Assembly (NCBI GenBank): GCA_002347475.1
Contig: DDXI01000118.1
Location: 1-34,600, forward strand
DNA length: 34,600 nt
Origin: Peptococcaceae bacterium UBA2264
GTDB lineage: Bacteria > Bacillota > Desulfitobacteriia > Desulfitobacteriales > Desulfitobacteriaceae
Direction of reading: 5' to 3'
Position 1 is the first letter of the stretch. Every line of letters starts with the position of its first letter. Both the position numbers and the translations under genes were made by a program. Under the pieces are notes generated by a model that worked only from the letters and a program-made list of their open reading frames with translations, did no database searches and was not told the DNA's origin. Positions 23,116 through 31,267 of this stretch are shown here, one piece after another.

Positions 23116-23666
23116 CAACTTTCTCCTCCTTTTAATCCCTCCTGAGCTAAACTCTCCTGTACCCTGGCTAATCCTTTTTCCCGGCGTTCCTTAAGTTTCA
23201 AGGCAAATTCAGGAGGTGTAAGCTCCTGCAAGGCTCCGGTTGGACAAGCCGCCACACAAATCGGTTCGGGCATTTGAAAACATTGATCACATTTATCGGC
23301 GGCATGCTTCTCCGCTGCTGGGGCAATAATTCCGTAGGGACAGACCATTACACACATCCAGCAAGCTATACACTTATTTACATCTACGAATACAACTCCC
23401 GTTTCGCTGTCTCTCTGCATAGCGCCGGTCGAGCATATTTCCAAACAAGGAGCCTCCTCACAATGCAGGCACTGAATAGCCAAAGGCTCTGTCCCATCCC
23501 ATTCCACATAAACCCGGGGACGGGGCAGGATCTCTTCATGTACCGCCTCAGTCAAAACCTTGCTGACGGAATTACGCTCTACTGCGCATCTTAACTCACA
23601 GGTCTTGCAGCCCAGGCATTTGCTTTGGTCCACAAAAATTCTTTTGGCTGTTGTATTATTGACCAA
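23115..23666 (-). CDS. CooF-like ferredoxin with four [4Fe-4S] motifs
   Basis: A 183-residue electron carrier of the CooF/HycB/DmsB type. Four complete cysteine sets are visible: 17-20-23-27 (CLGCKTCELRC), 66-69-74-78 (CLHCEEAPCLEIC), 99-102-105-109 (CIACWMCVMVC) and 126-129-137-141. A basic, Glu-rich tail follows. I chose the TTG at 23666, five bases after AGGGGGTGA, over a TTG 45 bases upstream that lacks such a site. It is the first gene of the operon and is translationally coupled to the CooS-like gene, the partner that CooF serves in CO dehydrogenase systems. Here it would link the CooS-like protein to the flavoprotein. Confidence 0.87.
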   Translation of the reverse strand: MVNNTTAKRIFVDQSKCLGCKTCELRCAVERNSVSKVLTEAVHEEILPRPRVYVEWDGTEPLAIQCLHCEEAPCLEICSTGAMQRDSETGVVFVDVNKCIACWMCVMVCPYGIIAPAAEKHAADKCDQCFQMPEPICVAACPTGALQELTPPEFALKLKERREKGLARVQESLAQEGLKGGES

Positions 23667-23875
23667 GAGTTCACCCCCTATCCTGAAAATAACCACTTTG
23701 GAAGATACCAATATACTTTAACCATCACAATACGGTTGCTTACTGCACTGCGCAGCAAAAATACCTAAACTAATTTCATTTTCTGCTGGTGCTTAAGCAA
23801 CCTGCGTTTCTATTTATATTCTTCTATCCATTTACTGCTATTCCTGCATATCAAGAATAGACCGGATATCATTAT

Positions 23876-24799
23876 TTACTTGGAAAAGGTGATATTTTCG
23901 GCTTCCAGACTTCTTCTTACCACAAGATCGGTACAGATTCTCATATTCTCCTCGGACTGCACAGCCCAGTTCTCCTTATAATAGCGTTTGAATAGTTCCA
24001 GGCTGAGATCTTCAAAGCTGCGGCCATTACGGAAAGACCGGATAATATGATTGTGTACTTCTTGGGCCATTTCCAGGGAATGACGCATAAAATCCCGCAC
24101 TTTCCCCTTTTCCAGAATGGCTGGAGCATGGGGCAAAGCCAATACCGAGGTATCCAGACCAGACACCTTACGGATACTATCCAGATAATCTCTGTAACTG
24201 GAAAGATACATAGTAAAAATATCCATGTTACTAAAGGGATAGCCCAGACAATCCGAAGGAAAAAGTACTTCCTCCTCTGCCAGATAAATAGACATACTGC
24301 AGGGACTGTGTCCCGGTGTCATATAAAAAGCCAGGGTGCAATCATCCCCAAGATCAATTACATCACCCTCGTTCATAATCCTGTCCACTCTGACAGTGGC
24401 TGGCGGCTGAAAGGAAGTGTCGTAATCCGGAAGCAAGCCTCTGGCGATCAGGTTATTAACAGTTTCTCTGTCTTCCTTAAAGTGATTGGCCACAACATTT
24501 TCTTTATTTACTACCCGGGCAGCTATAGCCGAAGCTAAGGTCTGTGCTTCAGGAAAAGCCTTTTGCAGACCGGGAGCTCCGCAAACATGATCAAAATGAG
24601 CATGAGTTATGACCAGATACCGAACTTCCTCTGGGGAAATTCCTAACTCAGCCAGTCTGGTCACAACTTTAGGCACAGTATAACTCAGTCCCGTTTCTAC
24701 CAAGGCGCACTTTTCTCCGCGCACCAGATAAGTCTGGTAATAAGGATCTCCCAACTGATAAACTTTGTCCGCAACTTTTTTCAGAAAACTGTCAGTCAT
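23876..24799 (-). CDS. Metallo-beta-lactamase-fold hydrolase
   Basis: A 307-residue cytoplasmic protein of the MBL superfamily. The metal motif THAHFDHVCG has His66, His68, Asp70 and His71; further ligands are in TPGHSPCSMSIYL, VLFPSDCLGYP and LALPHAP. The C-terminal part (EMAQEVHNHIIRSF, ...YYKENWAVQSEENMRICTDL) is a helical extension seen in hydroxyacylglutathione-hydrolase-like enzymes such as BaeB or thioesterase types. GGGAGG precedes the ATG by eight bases. It is 210 bases upstream of the iron-sulfur operon on the same strand and probably has its own transcript. The substrate is not evident; no rubredoxin or flavodoxin domain is present, so it is not a flavodiiron protein. Confidence 0.85.
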   Translation of the reverse strand: MTDSFLKKVADKVYQLGDPYYQTYLVRGEKCALVETGLSYTVPKVVTRLAELGISPEEVRYLVITHAHFDHVCGAPGLQKAFPEAQTLASAIAARVVNKENVVANHFKEDRETVNNLIARGLLPDYDTSFQPPATVRVDRIMNEGDVIDLGDDCTLAFYMTPGHSPCSMSIYLAEEEVLFPSDCLGYPFSNMDIFTMYLSSYRDYLDSIRKVSGLDTSVLALPHAPAILEKGKVRDFMRHSLEMAQEVHNHIIRSFRNGRSFEDLSLELFKRYYKENWAVQSEENMRICTDLVVRRSLEAENITFSK

Positions 24800-25227
24800 T
24801 TCAGCACCCTCCCTTTCCTCTGTACAAAATGGATTGTCAACGTAAAACCAGACGATTTTCTCAAAGTCCTCGAGTTTGTATGCCGCTGGCTTTGTTAGCC
24901 TAATTTAGAATATATTTTCTTTAATTAAACTGATTAACCTATTCATCCATTTCCTTTGTCGGATATTATAATGTCTGAAAATGTCCGTTTCTAACAAAGT
25001 CGCTTTTGATCCATCAGGGCTGCTTCTGACAGAGCGTTATCCCATGGTCATCACTTCATATTTAAGGAATGTATGAGGCTAAATATCTCGCTCACTTCGG
25101 CGAACAGGTGGCTGAGGCACCATATGCATCAAGTAAGGCACAAGAAGATTATCCTTAATAAAGAAGGAGATGTCACTCTGAACTATCTCTAGCCCATTTT
25201 TCTGTACATCCCCTTCAGTATCATCTA
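24800..25227. other. 428-base stretch without a convincing gene
   Basis: No gene with a ribosome site was found. A 9-base inverted repeat, CTTTGTTAG (24890-24898) and CTAACAAAG (24991-24999), brackets an AT-rich segment. A short open run of about 30 codons on the plus strand from 24982 to 25071 looks faintly protein-like and may be a decayed fragment. GGAGATGTC near 25166 would be a ribosome site with nothing behind it. Confidence 0.45.
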
Positions 25228-26256
25228 TTAAACACTTTCAGCAACTTTAAAAATAAGTCTCTCCGTACTCTCCCAGCCCAGACAAGCATCGGTAATTGAT
25301 TTTCCGTAGATATTTTCTCCGATATCCTGATGGCCTTCTACAAGATAGCTTTCCACCATAAGGCCTTTAATCATTTTGTGGAGTAAGGTATCGTATTCCC
25401 TGCTCATCAAAACTTCTCTGGCTATCCTCGGCTGCTCAGAATATATTTTCATAGAATTGGCATGGTTGGTATCCACAATGATGGCGGCATTTGCCAGTTC
25501 TTGTTCTTCATATTCTTTAGCCACATTGATCAAGTCTTCGTAATGATAATTAGGAATATTTCTGCCATAAGAATCAACAGCACCTCTTAGAATAGCATGC
25601 GTGAGCGGATTACCGCTGGTTTGCACTTCCCATTTGTTGTAGATAAACATATGACCGGTCTGGGCAGCTCTGATAGAATTAAACATTACAGAAATATCCC
25701 CGCCGGTAGGATTTTTCATACCTACAGGTATGTCTATTCCGCTTGCAGTCAGTCTGTGCAGCTGGTTTTCTACTGAACGCGCCCCTACAGCAATATATCC
25801 CAGGATATCGGCCAGATAAGTGTAGTTATCCGAATAGAGCATCTCATCGGCGGCCGGCATATAAAATTCGCTTAAAGCTCTGATATGCATCCTTCTGATA
25901 GCTTTTACACCCTCAAATAAATCCGGTTTTTTGGTTGGATCCGGTTGGTGCACCATACCTTTATAGCCTTTCCCAGTTGTGCGCGGTTTGTTGGTATAAA
26001 TTCTGGGAATAATTAAAATTTTGTCTTTAACTTTTTCCTGAACTTCTGCCAGCTTACCTACGTACTCGCAAACAGAATCTTCATTATCAGCAGAGCAGGG
26101 ACCGATTATCAGGATAAACCGCTTATCCTTATTCTCAAAAATATCTCTTATTTCTTTGTCCCGGGCTTTTTTTATTACTTTAATGTGTCCTGGTAAAGGA
26201 ATTTCTTTAACAATTTCATCTACAGCAGGTATTTTTTGAATAAATTTCATAGTCAT
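25228..26256 (-). CDS. 3-deoxy-7-phosphoheptulonate (DAHP) synthase, AroG/F/H type
   Basis: First step of the shikimate pathway: condenses phosphoenolpyruvate and erythrose 4-phosphate. The 342-residue protein matches the type I-alpha family in length and motifs: IIGPCSADNEDS, IPRIYTNKPRTTGKGYKGM, LSEFYMPAADEML, GARSVENQLHRLTASG, PVGMKNPTGGD, IVDTNHANSMK and SYLVEGHQDIG. PEP-binding Arg/Lys and metal-binding Cys, His, Glu and Asp motifs are all present. AAAGGAGAT precedes the ATG. No other aromatic-pathway gene is adjacent and no T-box leader is seen in the 100 bases upstream. Feedback specificity (Phe, Tyr or Trp) cannot be read from sequence. Confidence 0.95.
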   Translation of the reverse strand: MTMKFIQKIPAVDEIVKEIPLPGHIKVIKKARDKEIRDIFENKDKRFILIIGPCSADNEDSVCEYVGKLAEVQEKVKDKILIIPRIYTNKPRTTGKGYKGMVHQPDPTKKPDLFEGVKAIRRMHIRALSEFYMPAADEMLYSDNYTYLADILGYIAVGARSVENQLHRLTASGIDIPVGMKNPTGGDISVMFNSIRAAQTGHMFIYNKWEVQTSGNPLTHAILRGAVDSYGRNIPNYHYEDLINVAKEYEEQELANAAIIVDTNHANSMKIYSEQPRIAREVLMSREYDTLLHKMIKGLMVESYLVEGHQDIGENIYGKSITDACLGWESTERLIFKVAESV

Positions 26257-26356
26257 GATATATCTCCTTTTGCCTTGGCTATACTTTGCTAAAATAATAA
26301 TTATTTGCAGTAATCTGACAGTTTCTTCTGCTTCCAGATGTCATTATTCGGCAGAA

Positions 26357-26812
26357 TCAGGATATTCCCTGATTTAATTCATTGAACATAGCTTTAAAGA
26401 ATTCTGCGGTTTTTTCCGTTCTGTGTTTATAGCGTACCCCTTCAGTTACTATAAGGGTCGGAGTTGTATCGCTCTTGATCTCTGTAACCTGGAATTCAAT
26501 CATACACATTACACTGCTGCCTGCCATGGTTTCTTTGACAACCTTGGCCGTGCCCAGAATAGTCAGCGAAATGTCCGGACCTTCCAGGACCGAGATAGCC
26601 ACTTTGCCGTTGGCTCTGATATTGGCAACTGTCTGATGCGCTTTTACCAAAGCCATGTAAATAGTTTTATTATCTGAAGCAGCCATTAAATGCACAGGCA
26701 TAGAATGCGGATATCCTTCAGGCGTAATTGTAGCCATTACGACTGTTGTCAATTTCTGATTAAACAAACCAATGAGCTCTTGTGTCAAAGAGTTGCCAAT
26801 TATCTTACTCAT
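26357..26812 (-). CDS. PNPOx-like flavin-binding protein
   Basis: A 151-residue split-barrel protein of the pyridoxamine 5'-phosphate oxidase-like family, which usually bind FMN or F420. Typical segments are VVMATITPEGYPHSMPVHLM, KTIYMALVKAHQTVANIRANGKVAISVL and ISLTILGTAKVVKE. The pyridoxal-specific C-terminal segment of true PdxH is absent, so a general flavin reductase or binding role is more likely. I chose the ATG at 26812, about eight bases after GGGGAT; a TTG six bases earlier is also in frame. It lies between the DAHP synthase and NAD synthetase genes on the same strand, with about 100 and 150 bases on either side, so it may be transcribed alone. Confidence 0.83.
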   Translation of the reverse strand: MSKIIGNSLTQELIGLFNQKLTTVVMATITPEGYPHSMPVHLMAASDNKTIYMALVKAHQTVANIRANGKVAISVLEGPDISLTILGTAKVVKETMAGSSVMCMIEFQVTEIKSDTTPTLIVTEGVRYKHRTEKTAEFFKAMFNELNQGIS

Positions 26813-26966
26813 ATTCAATCATCCCCTTAATGAGAAATCGCTGGTCCAATCGGGTGGCAATCTGAAATTTTAGCTTTTTTCTTTGTTCTGCCGCAATTCT
26901 GACAAAAGCTGAGAAGTTTAAGATAACAATTAATATGATAACTTAAGTGCGGATTTGTTTCAATAT

Positions 26967-28931
26967 TTAAGGTGATTTTAACTTTTCCGGCTTTAAGTTT
27001 TCTATTTCATTTAACCAAAGATTGTAACTGGCATCACTGGGCATTCTCCAATCACCGCGCGGAGAAAGTGCCACTGAACCAACTTTGGGGCCATCAGGCA
27101 TACAGGAACGTTTAAACTGTTGGCTAAAGAACCTTTGATAAAATACCTTGAGCCATTTAATAATTTCTTCTGGGGAGAATTTATCCCTAAAGGCTATAGT
27201 TGCTAAACAAAATATTTTAGCAGGAGCAAAACCTTGTCTGATCATGTTATAGAGGAAGAAATCATGAAGTTCATAAGGTCCGATCAGTTTCTCCGTTTTT
27301 TGGCTGATTTCATTGGAAGAATCAGGAGGAAGCAGTTCCGGGCTGACCGGTGTAGCCAGAATATCGAGCAAAGCGCTGATAATTTCCTGATTTTCATTCT
27401 TGGTGCAATACCATTCTACCAAATGACGAACCAGAGTCTTGGGAACACTGGAATTCACGCCATACATGCTCATATGATCTCCATTATAGGTACACCATCC
27501 CAGAGCAAGTTCCGACAGGTCCCCTGTCCCCACTACAATGCCGCCTTCTTTGTTGGCAATATCCATTAAAATCTGGGTGCGTTCCCGGGCCTGAACATTT
27601 TCGAAGGTTACATCCTGGACAGAGATATCGTATCCCATGTCCTTGTAATGCTGCAAACAGGATTCCCTAATATCTATTTCACGGATGTCAACACCTAATT
27701 CTTTCATTAATTTGAGGGCATTTTCATAAGTCCGGCTGGTTGTTCCGAATCCCGGCATAGTTACACCGATAATGTTTGCGGTCGGAAAATTAAGCTTTTT
27801 ATAGGCTGCAAAACATACCAGCAAGGCCAAGGTAGAATCCAAACCGCCGGAAATACCTAAAACAACTTTTTTGATTGCGGTTTTTAGCAGCCGCTGGGCC
27901 AGCCCGGTGGATTGGATCGAAAATATTTCCTTACAGCGGGCATCAATATCCCCTTTGGCACTGGGGACAAAAGGATGAGCATCAATATCTCTTCTTAAAC
28001 TCAGGGAGGTATTGAAGGGAAATAAATCAAAATCCACGAATATATAATCTTTAGGTTCAATTACTTGCATAAAACTATTCATCTTGCTGCGGTCCAGCTG
28101 CAGTTTTTGAATATCAATATCCCTGATTAGGACCAGAGGATCACGATCCATTTTTTGTTCATGCAAGACAATGCCATTTTCAGCTATAATAGCATGGCCG
28201 CTGAAAACAACATCGGTTGTCGATTCGTCCGAACCTGCTGAGGCATAGACATAACCGGCTATTGTTCGGGCTGACTGCTGGGAAACCAGACTCCTTCGGT
28301 AATCACTTTTGCCCACAGTATCATTGCTGGCCGATAAATTAAAAAGTAAATTAGCACCGTAAATAGCATGATAGGAACTGGGCGGCACCGGCACCCATAA
28401 ATCTTCGCAAATTTCCAGGCCAATGCGCAGTTCAGAGCACAGATCCCGAAAAATGAGATTTTCATGGAAAGGTACGGTCTGGCCGCAGAGTTTGATCTCT
28501 CTGCTGATACGGGAAGCAGCAGAAGCAAACCAGCGTTTCTCGTAAAATTCATTATAGCTGGGGATATAGGTTTTGGGTACTGCCCCCAGAATTTTTCCGC
28601 GATAAAGAACAACTGCACAATTAAAAAGCTGGTTATCAGTCGACACAGGCATACCCAGGATAATTACCATATTGTAATCAGTATTGCTGATAAATTTACC
28701 AAGTTCCTGTTCAGCACCGGCTATCAGTTGTCTCTGATTAAACAGATCTCCGCAAGAATAACCGGTAAGGCACAGTTCCGGAAAAAGAGCAATCTGGACG
28801 CCGGCTCGTTCTGAGGAAAATCTTTCAGCGATCTCTGCTATCTGCCCGATATTATAGGCAGGATCAGCAACTTTTAAATGAGGTATTCCCACTCCCACAC
28901 GAACATAACCCAGATCATTGCTATTAAACAT
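26967..28931 (-). CDS. nadE: Glutamine-dependent NAD(+) synthetase
   Basis: Makes NAD from nicotinate adenine dinucleotide using ammonia released from glutamine. The 654-residue protein has an N-terminal nitrilase-type glutaminase (FPELCLTGYSCGDLF with the Glu, VPKTYIPSYNEFYEKRWF with the Lys, IGLEICEDLWVP with the Cys) and a C-terminal synthetase with the P-loop VLGISGGLDSTLALL, GTGDLSELALGWCTYNGDHM and the C-terminal helical tail. The arrangement and length fit the two-domain bacterial enzyme. I chose ATG 28931, nine bases after GGGAG; an upstream ATG directly abuts that site. The adenosylhomocysteinase gene ends 91 bases upstream on the same strand. Confidence 0.94.
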   Translation of the reverse strand: MFNSNDLGYVRVGVGIPHLKVADPAYNIGQIAEIAERFSSERAGVQIALFPELCLTGYSCGDLFNQRQLIAGAEQELGKFISNTDYNMVIILGMPVSTDNQLFNCAVVLYRGKILGAVPKTYIPSYNEFYEKRWFASAASRISREIKLCGQTVPFHENLIFRDLCSELRIGLEICEDLWVPVPPSSYHAIYGANLLFNLSASNDTVGKSDYRRSLVSQQSARTIAGYVYASAGSDESTTDVVFSGHAIIAENGIVLHEQKMDRDPLVLIRDIDIQKLQLDRSKMNSFMQVIEPKDYIFVDFDLFPFNTSLSLRRDIDAHPFVPSAKGDIDARCKEIFSIQSTGLAQRLLKTAIKKVVLGISGGLDSTLALLVCFAAYKKLNFPTANIIGVTMPGFGTTSRTYENALKLMKELGVDIREIDIRESCLQHYKDMGYDISVQDVTFENVQARERTQILMDIANKEGGIVVGTGDLSELALGWCTYNGDHMSMYGVNSSVPKTLVRHLVEWYCTKNENQEIISALLDILATPVSPELLPPDSSNEISQKTEKLIGPYELHDFFLYNMIRQGFAPAKIFCLATIAFRDKFSPEEIIKWLKVFYQRFFSQQFKRSCMPDGPKVGSVALSPRGDWRMPSDASYNLWLNEIENLKPEKLKSP

Positions 28932-29022
28932 CTTTAACATCTCCCAGCCCAGCATTTATGCTGCAGATTTTCGCAGTGATTCCAGAGTGTAAATTTCAGA
29001 AAATGATATCGATGTGGATCAA

Positions 29023-30270
29023 TCAGTGGTTCCAGGAGGCCAGGTATTGCTCCTGTTCCGGACTCAGGGTATCAATACTGAGATTCAGGGACTTCAATCT
29101 CAAGAAAGCCACCCGTTTGTCTATCTCCGCGGGTACGCTGAAAACAGAGGGCCGGAGTTTTCCGGCATTTTCTGCTAAATAGCGCAGGGACAGAGCCTGC
29201 AAGGCAAAAGTCATATCCATAACTTCGGCAGGATGACCATCTCCTGCCGCCAGATTAACCAGCCTGCCTTCGGCCAAAAGATAAATTCTTTTAGCCCCGG
29301 GCAGAACAAACTCTTCAATATTAGGCCGGACAGAGCGCCGGCTTTCGGCCAGGGCTGCCAAATCCAGCCTGTTTATTTCCACATCGAAGTGACCGGCATT
29401 ACACAAAATCGCTCCCGCTTTCATAAGCAAAAAGTGTTCCCTGGTGATAATATCTTTATTACCTGTCACAGTTATAAAGATATCGCCTACTCGGGAAGCC
29501 TCCGACATGGGCATAACCAGAAAACCATCCATCCAGGCTTCGTTAGCTTTGATGGGATCGACCTCACAGACAGCGACCCGCGCTCCAAGCCCTTTGGCTC
29601 TCATAGCTACACCTTTTCCACACCAACCGTATCCGGCGACAACTGCCGTTTTGCCGGCAACAACCAGATTGGTGGTGCGCATAATACCATCCCAGACGGA
29701 CTGGCCGGTACCATATCGGTTATCAAAGAGATATTTACACTCGGCATCATTGACTGCGACCATGGGAAAAGAGAGCTCCCCGTTCTGTTCCATCGACCGC
29801 AGGCGCAAAATACCTGTAGTGGTTTCTTCAGCTCCGCCTTTAACTTGCGGGAGCAATTCCCGTCTCTCCTTATGCAGCAGAGAGACCAGATCTCCGCCAT
29901 CATCGACAATATAGTCTGGTTTAAAATCAAGAGCCAGGTTCTGATGAGTGTGATATTCCGCAGCACTTGCTCCATACCAGGCGTGAGCCCGAATTCCTCC
30001 CTGAACCAGGGCAGCGACAACGTCATCCTGAGTTGAAAGAGGATTGCTGGCAACAACCGCTACCTCAGCGCCGCCAGCCTGGATTACTTTGGCCAGATAA
30101 GCTGTCTTGGCTTCCAGATGCAAGCAAATAACAACCTTTTTATTTTTAAAAGGCAGGTCCTGTTCAAATTCCTGCCGTATAATATTAAGTACAGGCATAT
30201 GGGCCTGAACCCAGTCAATTTTACGCTGCCCCTGAGGAGACAGTGCTAAATCACGAATCGTTGATACCAT
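29023..30270 (-). CDS. ahcY: S-adenosylhomocysteinase
   Basis: Hydrolyses S-adenosylhomocysteine to adenosine and homocysteine, clearing the product of methyl transfer. From the ATG at 30270 it has 415 residues, the length of the shorter bacterial/archaeal type without the 40-residue insert. Visible motifs are RKIDWVQAHMPVLN, CLHLEAKTAYLA, VDDGGDLV, GGAEETTTGILRL, NDAECKYLFDNRYGTGQS and the NAD-binding VVAGYGWCGKGVAMRA. The ATG lies 24 bases from AGGAGG, with a perfect palindrome between them; the open frame continues upstream but with no better start. The NAD synthetase gene follows on the same strand. A DAHP synthase and methyl-group metabolism are not otherwise linked here. Confidence 0.93.
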   Translation of the reverse strand: MVSTIRDLALSPQGQRKIDWVQAHMPVLNIIRQEFEQDLPFKNKKVVICLHLEAKTAYLAKVIQAGGAEVAVVASNPLSTQDDVVAALVQGGIRAHAWYGASAAEYHTHQNLALDFKPDYIVDDGGDLVSLLHKERRELLPQVKGGAEETTTGILRLRSMEQNGELSFPMVAVNDAECKYLFDNRYGTGQSVWDGIMRTTNLVVAGKTAVVAGYGWCGKGVAMRAKGLGARVAVCEVDPIKANEAWMDGFLVMPMSEASRVGDIFITVTGNKDIITREHFLLMKAGAILCNAGHFDVEINRLDLAALAESRRSVRPNIEEFVLPGAKRIYLLAEGRLVNLAAGDGHPAEVMDMTFALQALSLRYLAENAGKLRPSVFSVPAEIDKRVAFLRLKSLNLSIDTLSPEQEQYLASWNH

Positions 30271-30276
30271 TTCAGC

Positions 30277-30300
30277 CCGGCTTAAGCCGGCACACCTCCT
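30277..30300 (-). promoter_or_regulatory. Ribosome site and hairpin before ahcY
   Basis: AGGAGG (30300-30295) is followed by the 14-base palindrome CCGGCTTAAGCCGG (30290-30277) and then GCTGAA before the ATG. Folding the palindrome as a 5-bp stem with a TTAA loop would shorten the effective spacing from 24 to about 10 bases. Confidence 0.65.
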
Positions 30301-30538
30301 TGCAAACAATAATACACCGGAATTATCAGTCAGAAAAATGCCCAAATAAAATATTTTCAGTCAGACATAGTACTACATGTTATAATTTTATTGCAGAATC
30401 ATATTTATCCAAGCAGCGCCGCATCTTATCAGCTGAACTGATGATTATTTTAGATTACTTATTTTATTTTAACCTAAAATTGGCATTATTTGAAATAAGA
30501 ACGCCAAAGTTCACCAAATACCCGGGAGAGTGATTAAT

Positions 30539-31267
30539 TTGAAGCGTAATAATTATGTTCGCAGCAAGGTAACCATTATCTTACTCTTGGCTGTAGTCTT
30601 AAGCCTGACAGTTAGTTATTTGATCAATCCGGGAATATTTTCTTTTTCCGGCAAACAGCAGCCTGCCGAATCGCTATCCCAGTCTGCAGAAAATCCCTCT
30701 GATTCTTTGCCAACGGAAACCTCCTCCAGTTTTTCTCCTGCTGAAAAACTGCCTCCGGCAGCTAATCAGGAAGCCCTGGCCCTCTATGAGCAGGGACTAA
30801 AATTATATTATGAGCACAAACTTGCTGAAGCCCTGCCCTTTTTCAACAAAGCCCTGGCTCTGGACAAACTTTGTTATCAGGCCTTAAACGCCAAAGGAGC
30901 AACTTATGCTTTTCAGGGAAGATATGATGAAGGAATCGCCTTAATAAACCAGGCCCTGGACCTGAAACCGGATTTTGTCTATGGCCACTTCAATCTCGGC
31001 TTAGCCAATGAATTGGCCGGACGCTGGGATCCCGCAATAGCTGCTTATCAGGAAGCCCTTCGTCTGGATAACAAAGATGTCTGGAGTTATTACGGCATAG
31101 CCAGTATTTACGGGCGAGCAGGCAACGCCGTCAAGGTTATAGAGTATTTGGAACAGGCTATAGCTCTTGATCCTGTAGTCAAGGAAGTCGCCTGCGAAGA
31201 ACATGATTTTATTCCGGTACGCCAGGATCCCGGTTTTCAAAAATTAATTGGGATAACTGCCCCTTAG
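30539..31267 (+). CDS. Membrane-anchored TPR protein
   Basis: A 242-residue protein with one N-terminal membrane segment (VTIILLLAVVLSLTVSYLI, about residues 11-29), a Ser/Pro/Glu-rich linker to about residue 75, and four or five tetratricopeptide repeats, for example ALALYEQGLKLYYEHKLAEA, NAKGATYAFQGRYDEGIALI, GHFNLGLANELAGRWDPAIA and SYYGIASIYGRAGNAVKVIE. Such domains bind partner proteins, here on the outside of the membrane. The TTG at 30539 lies eight bases after GGGAGAG; a GTG nine bases earlier is too close to it. Its stop overlaps the stop of convergent pepF by 4 bases. No cysteine or enzyme motif is present, so the partner is unknown. Confidence 0.82.
   Translation: MKRNNYVRSKVTIILLLAVVLSLTVSYLINPGIFSFSGKQQPAESLSQSAENPSDSLPTETSSSFSPAEKLPPAANQEALALYEQGLKLYYEHKLAEALPFFNKALALDKLCYQALNAKGATYAFQGRYDEGIALINQALDLKPDFVYGHFNLGLANELAGRWDPAIAAYQEALRLDNKDVWSYYGIASIYGRAGNAVKVIEYLEQAIALDPVVKEVACEEHDFIPVRQDPGFQKLIGITAP

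Noticed and set aside
26257..26356. T-box or other riboswitch before the DAHP synthase gene
   Set aside because: Only 100 bases, with no T-box sequence and no terminator-antiterminator pair visible.
29233..30036. 267-codon plus-strand open frame opposite ahcY
   Set aside because: Shadow of the adenosylhomocysteinase gene; no start signal and no family resemblance.
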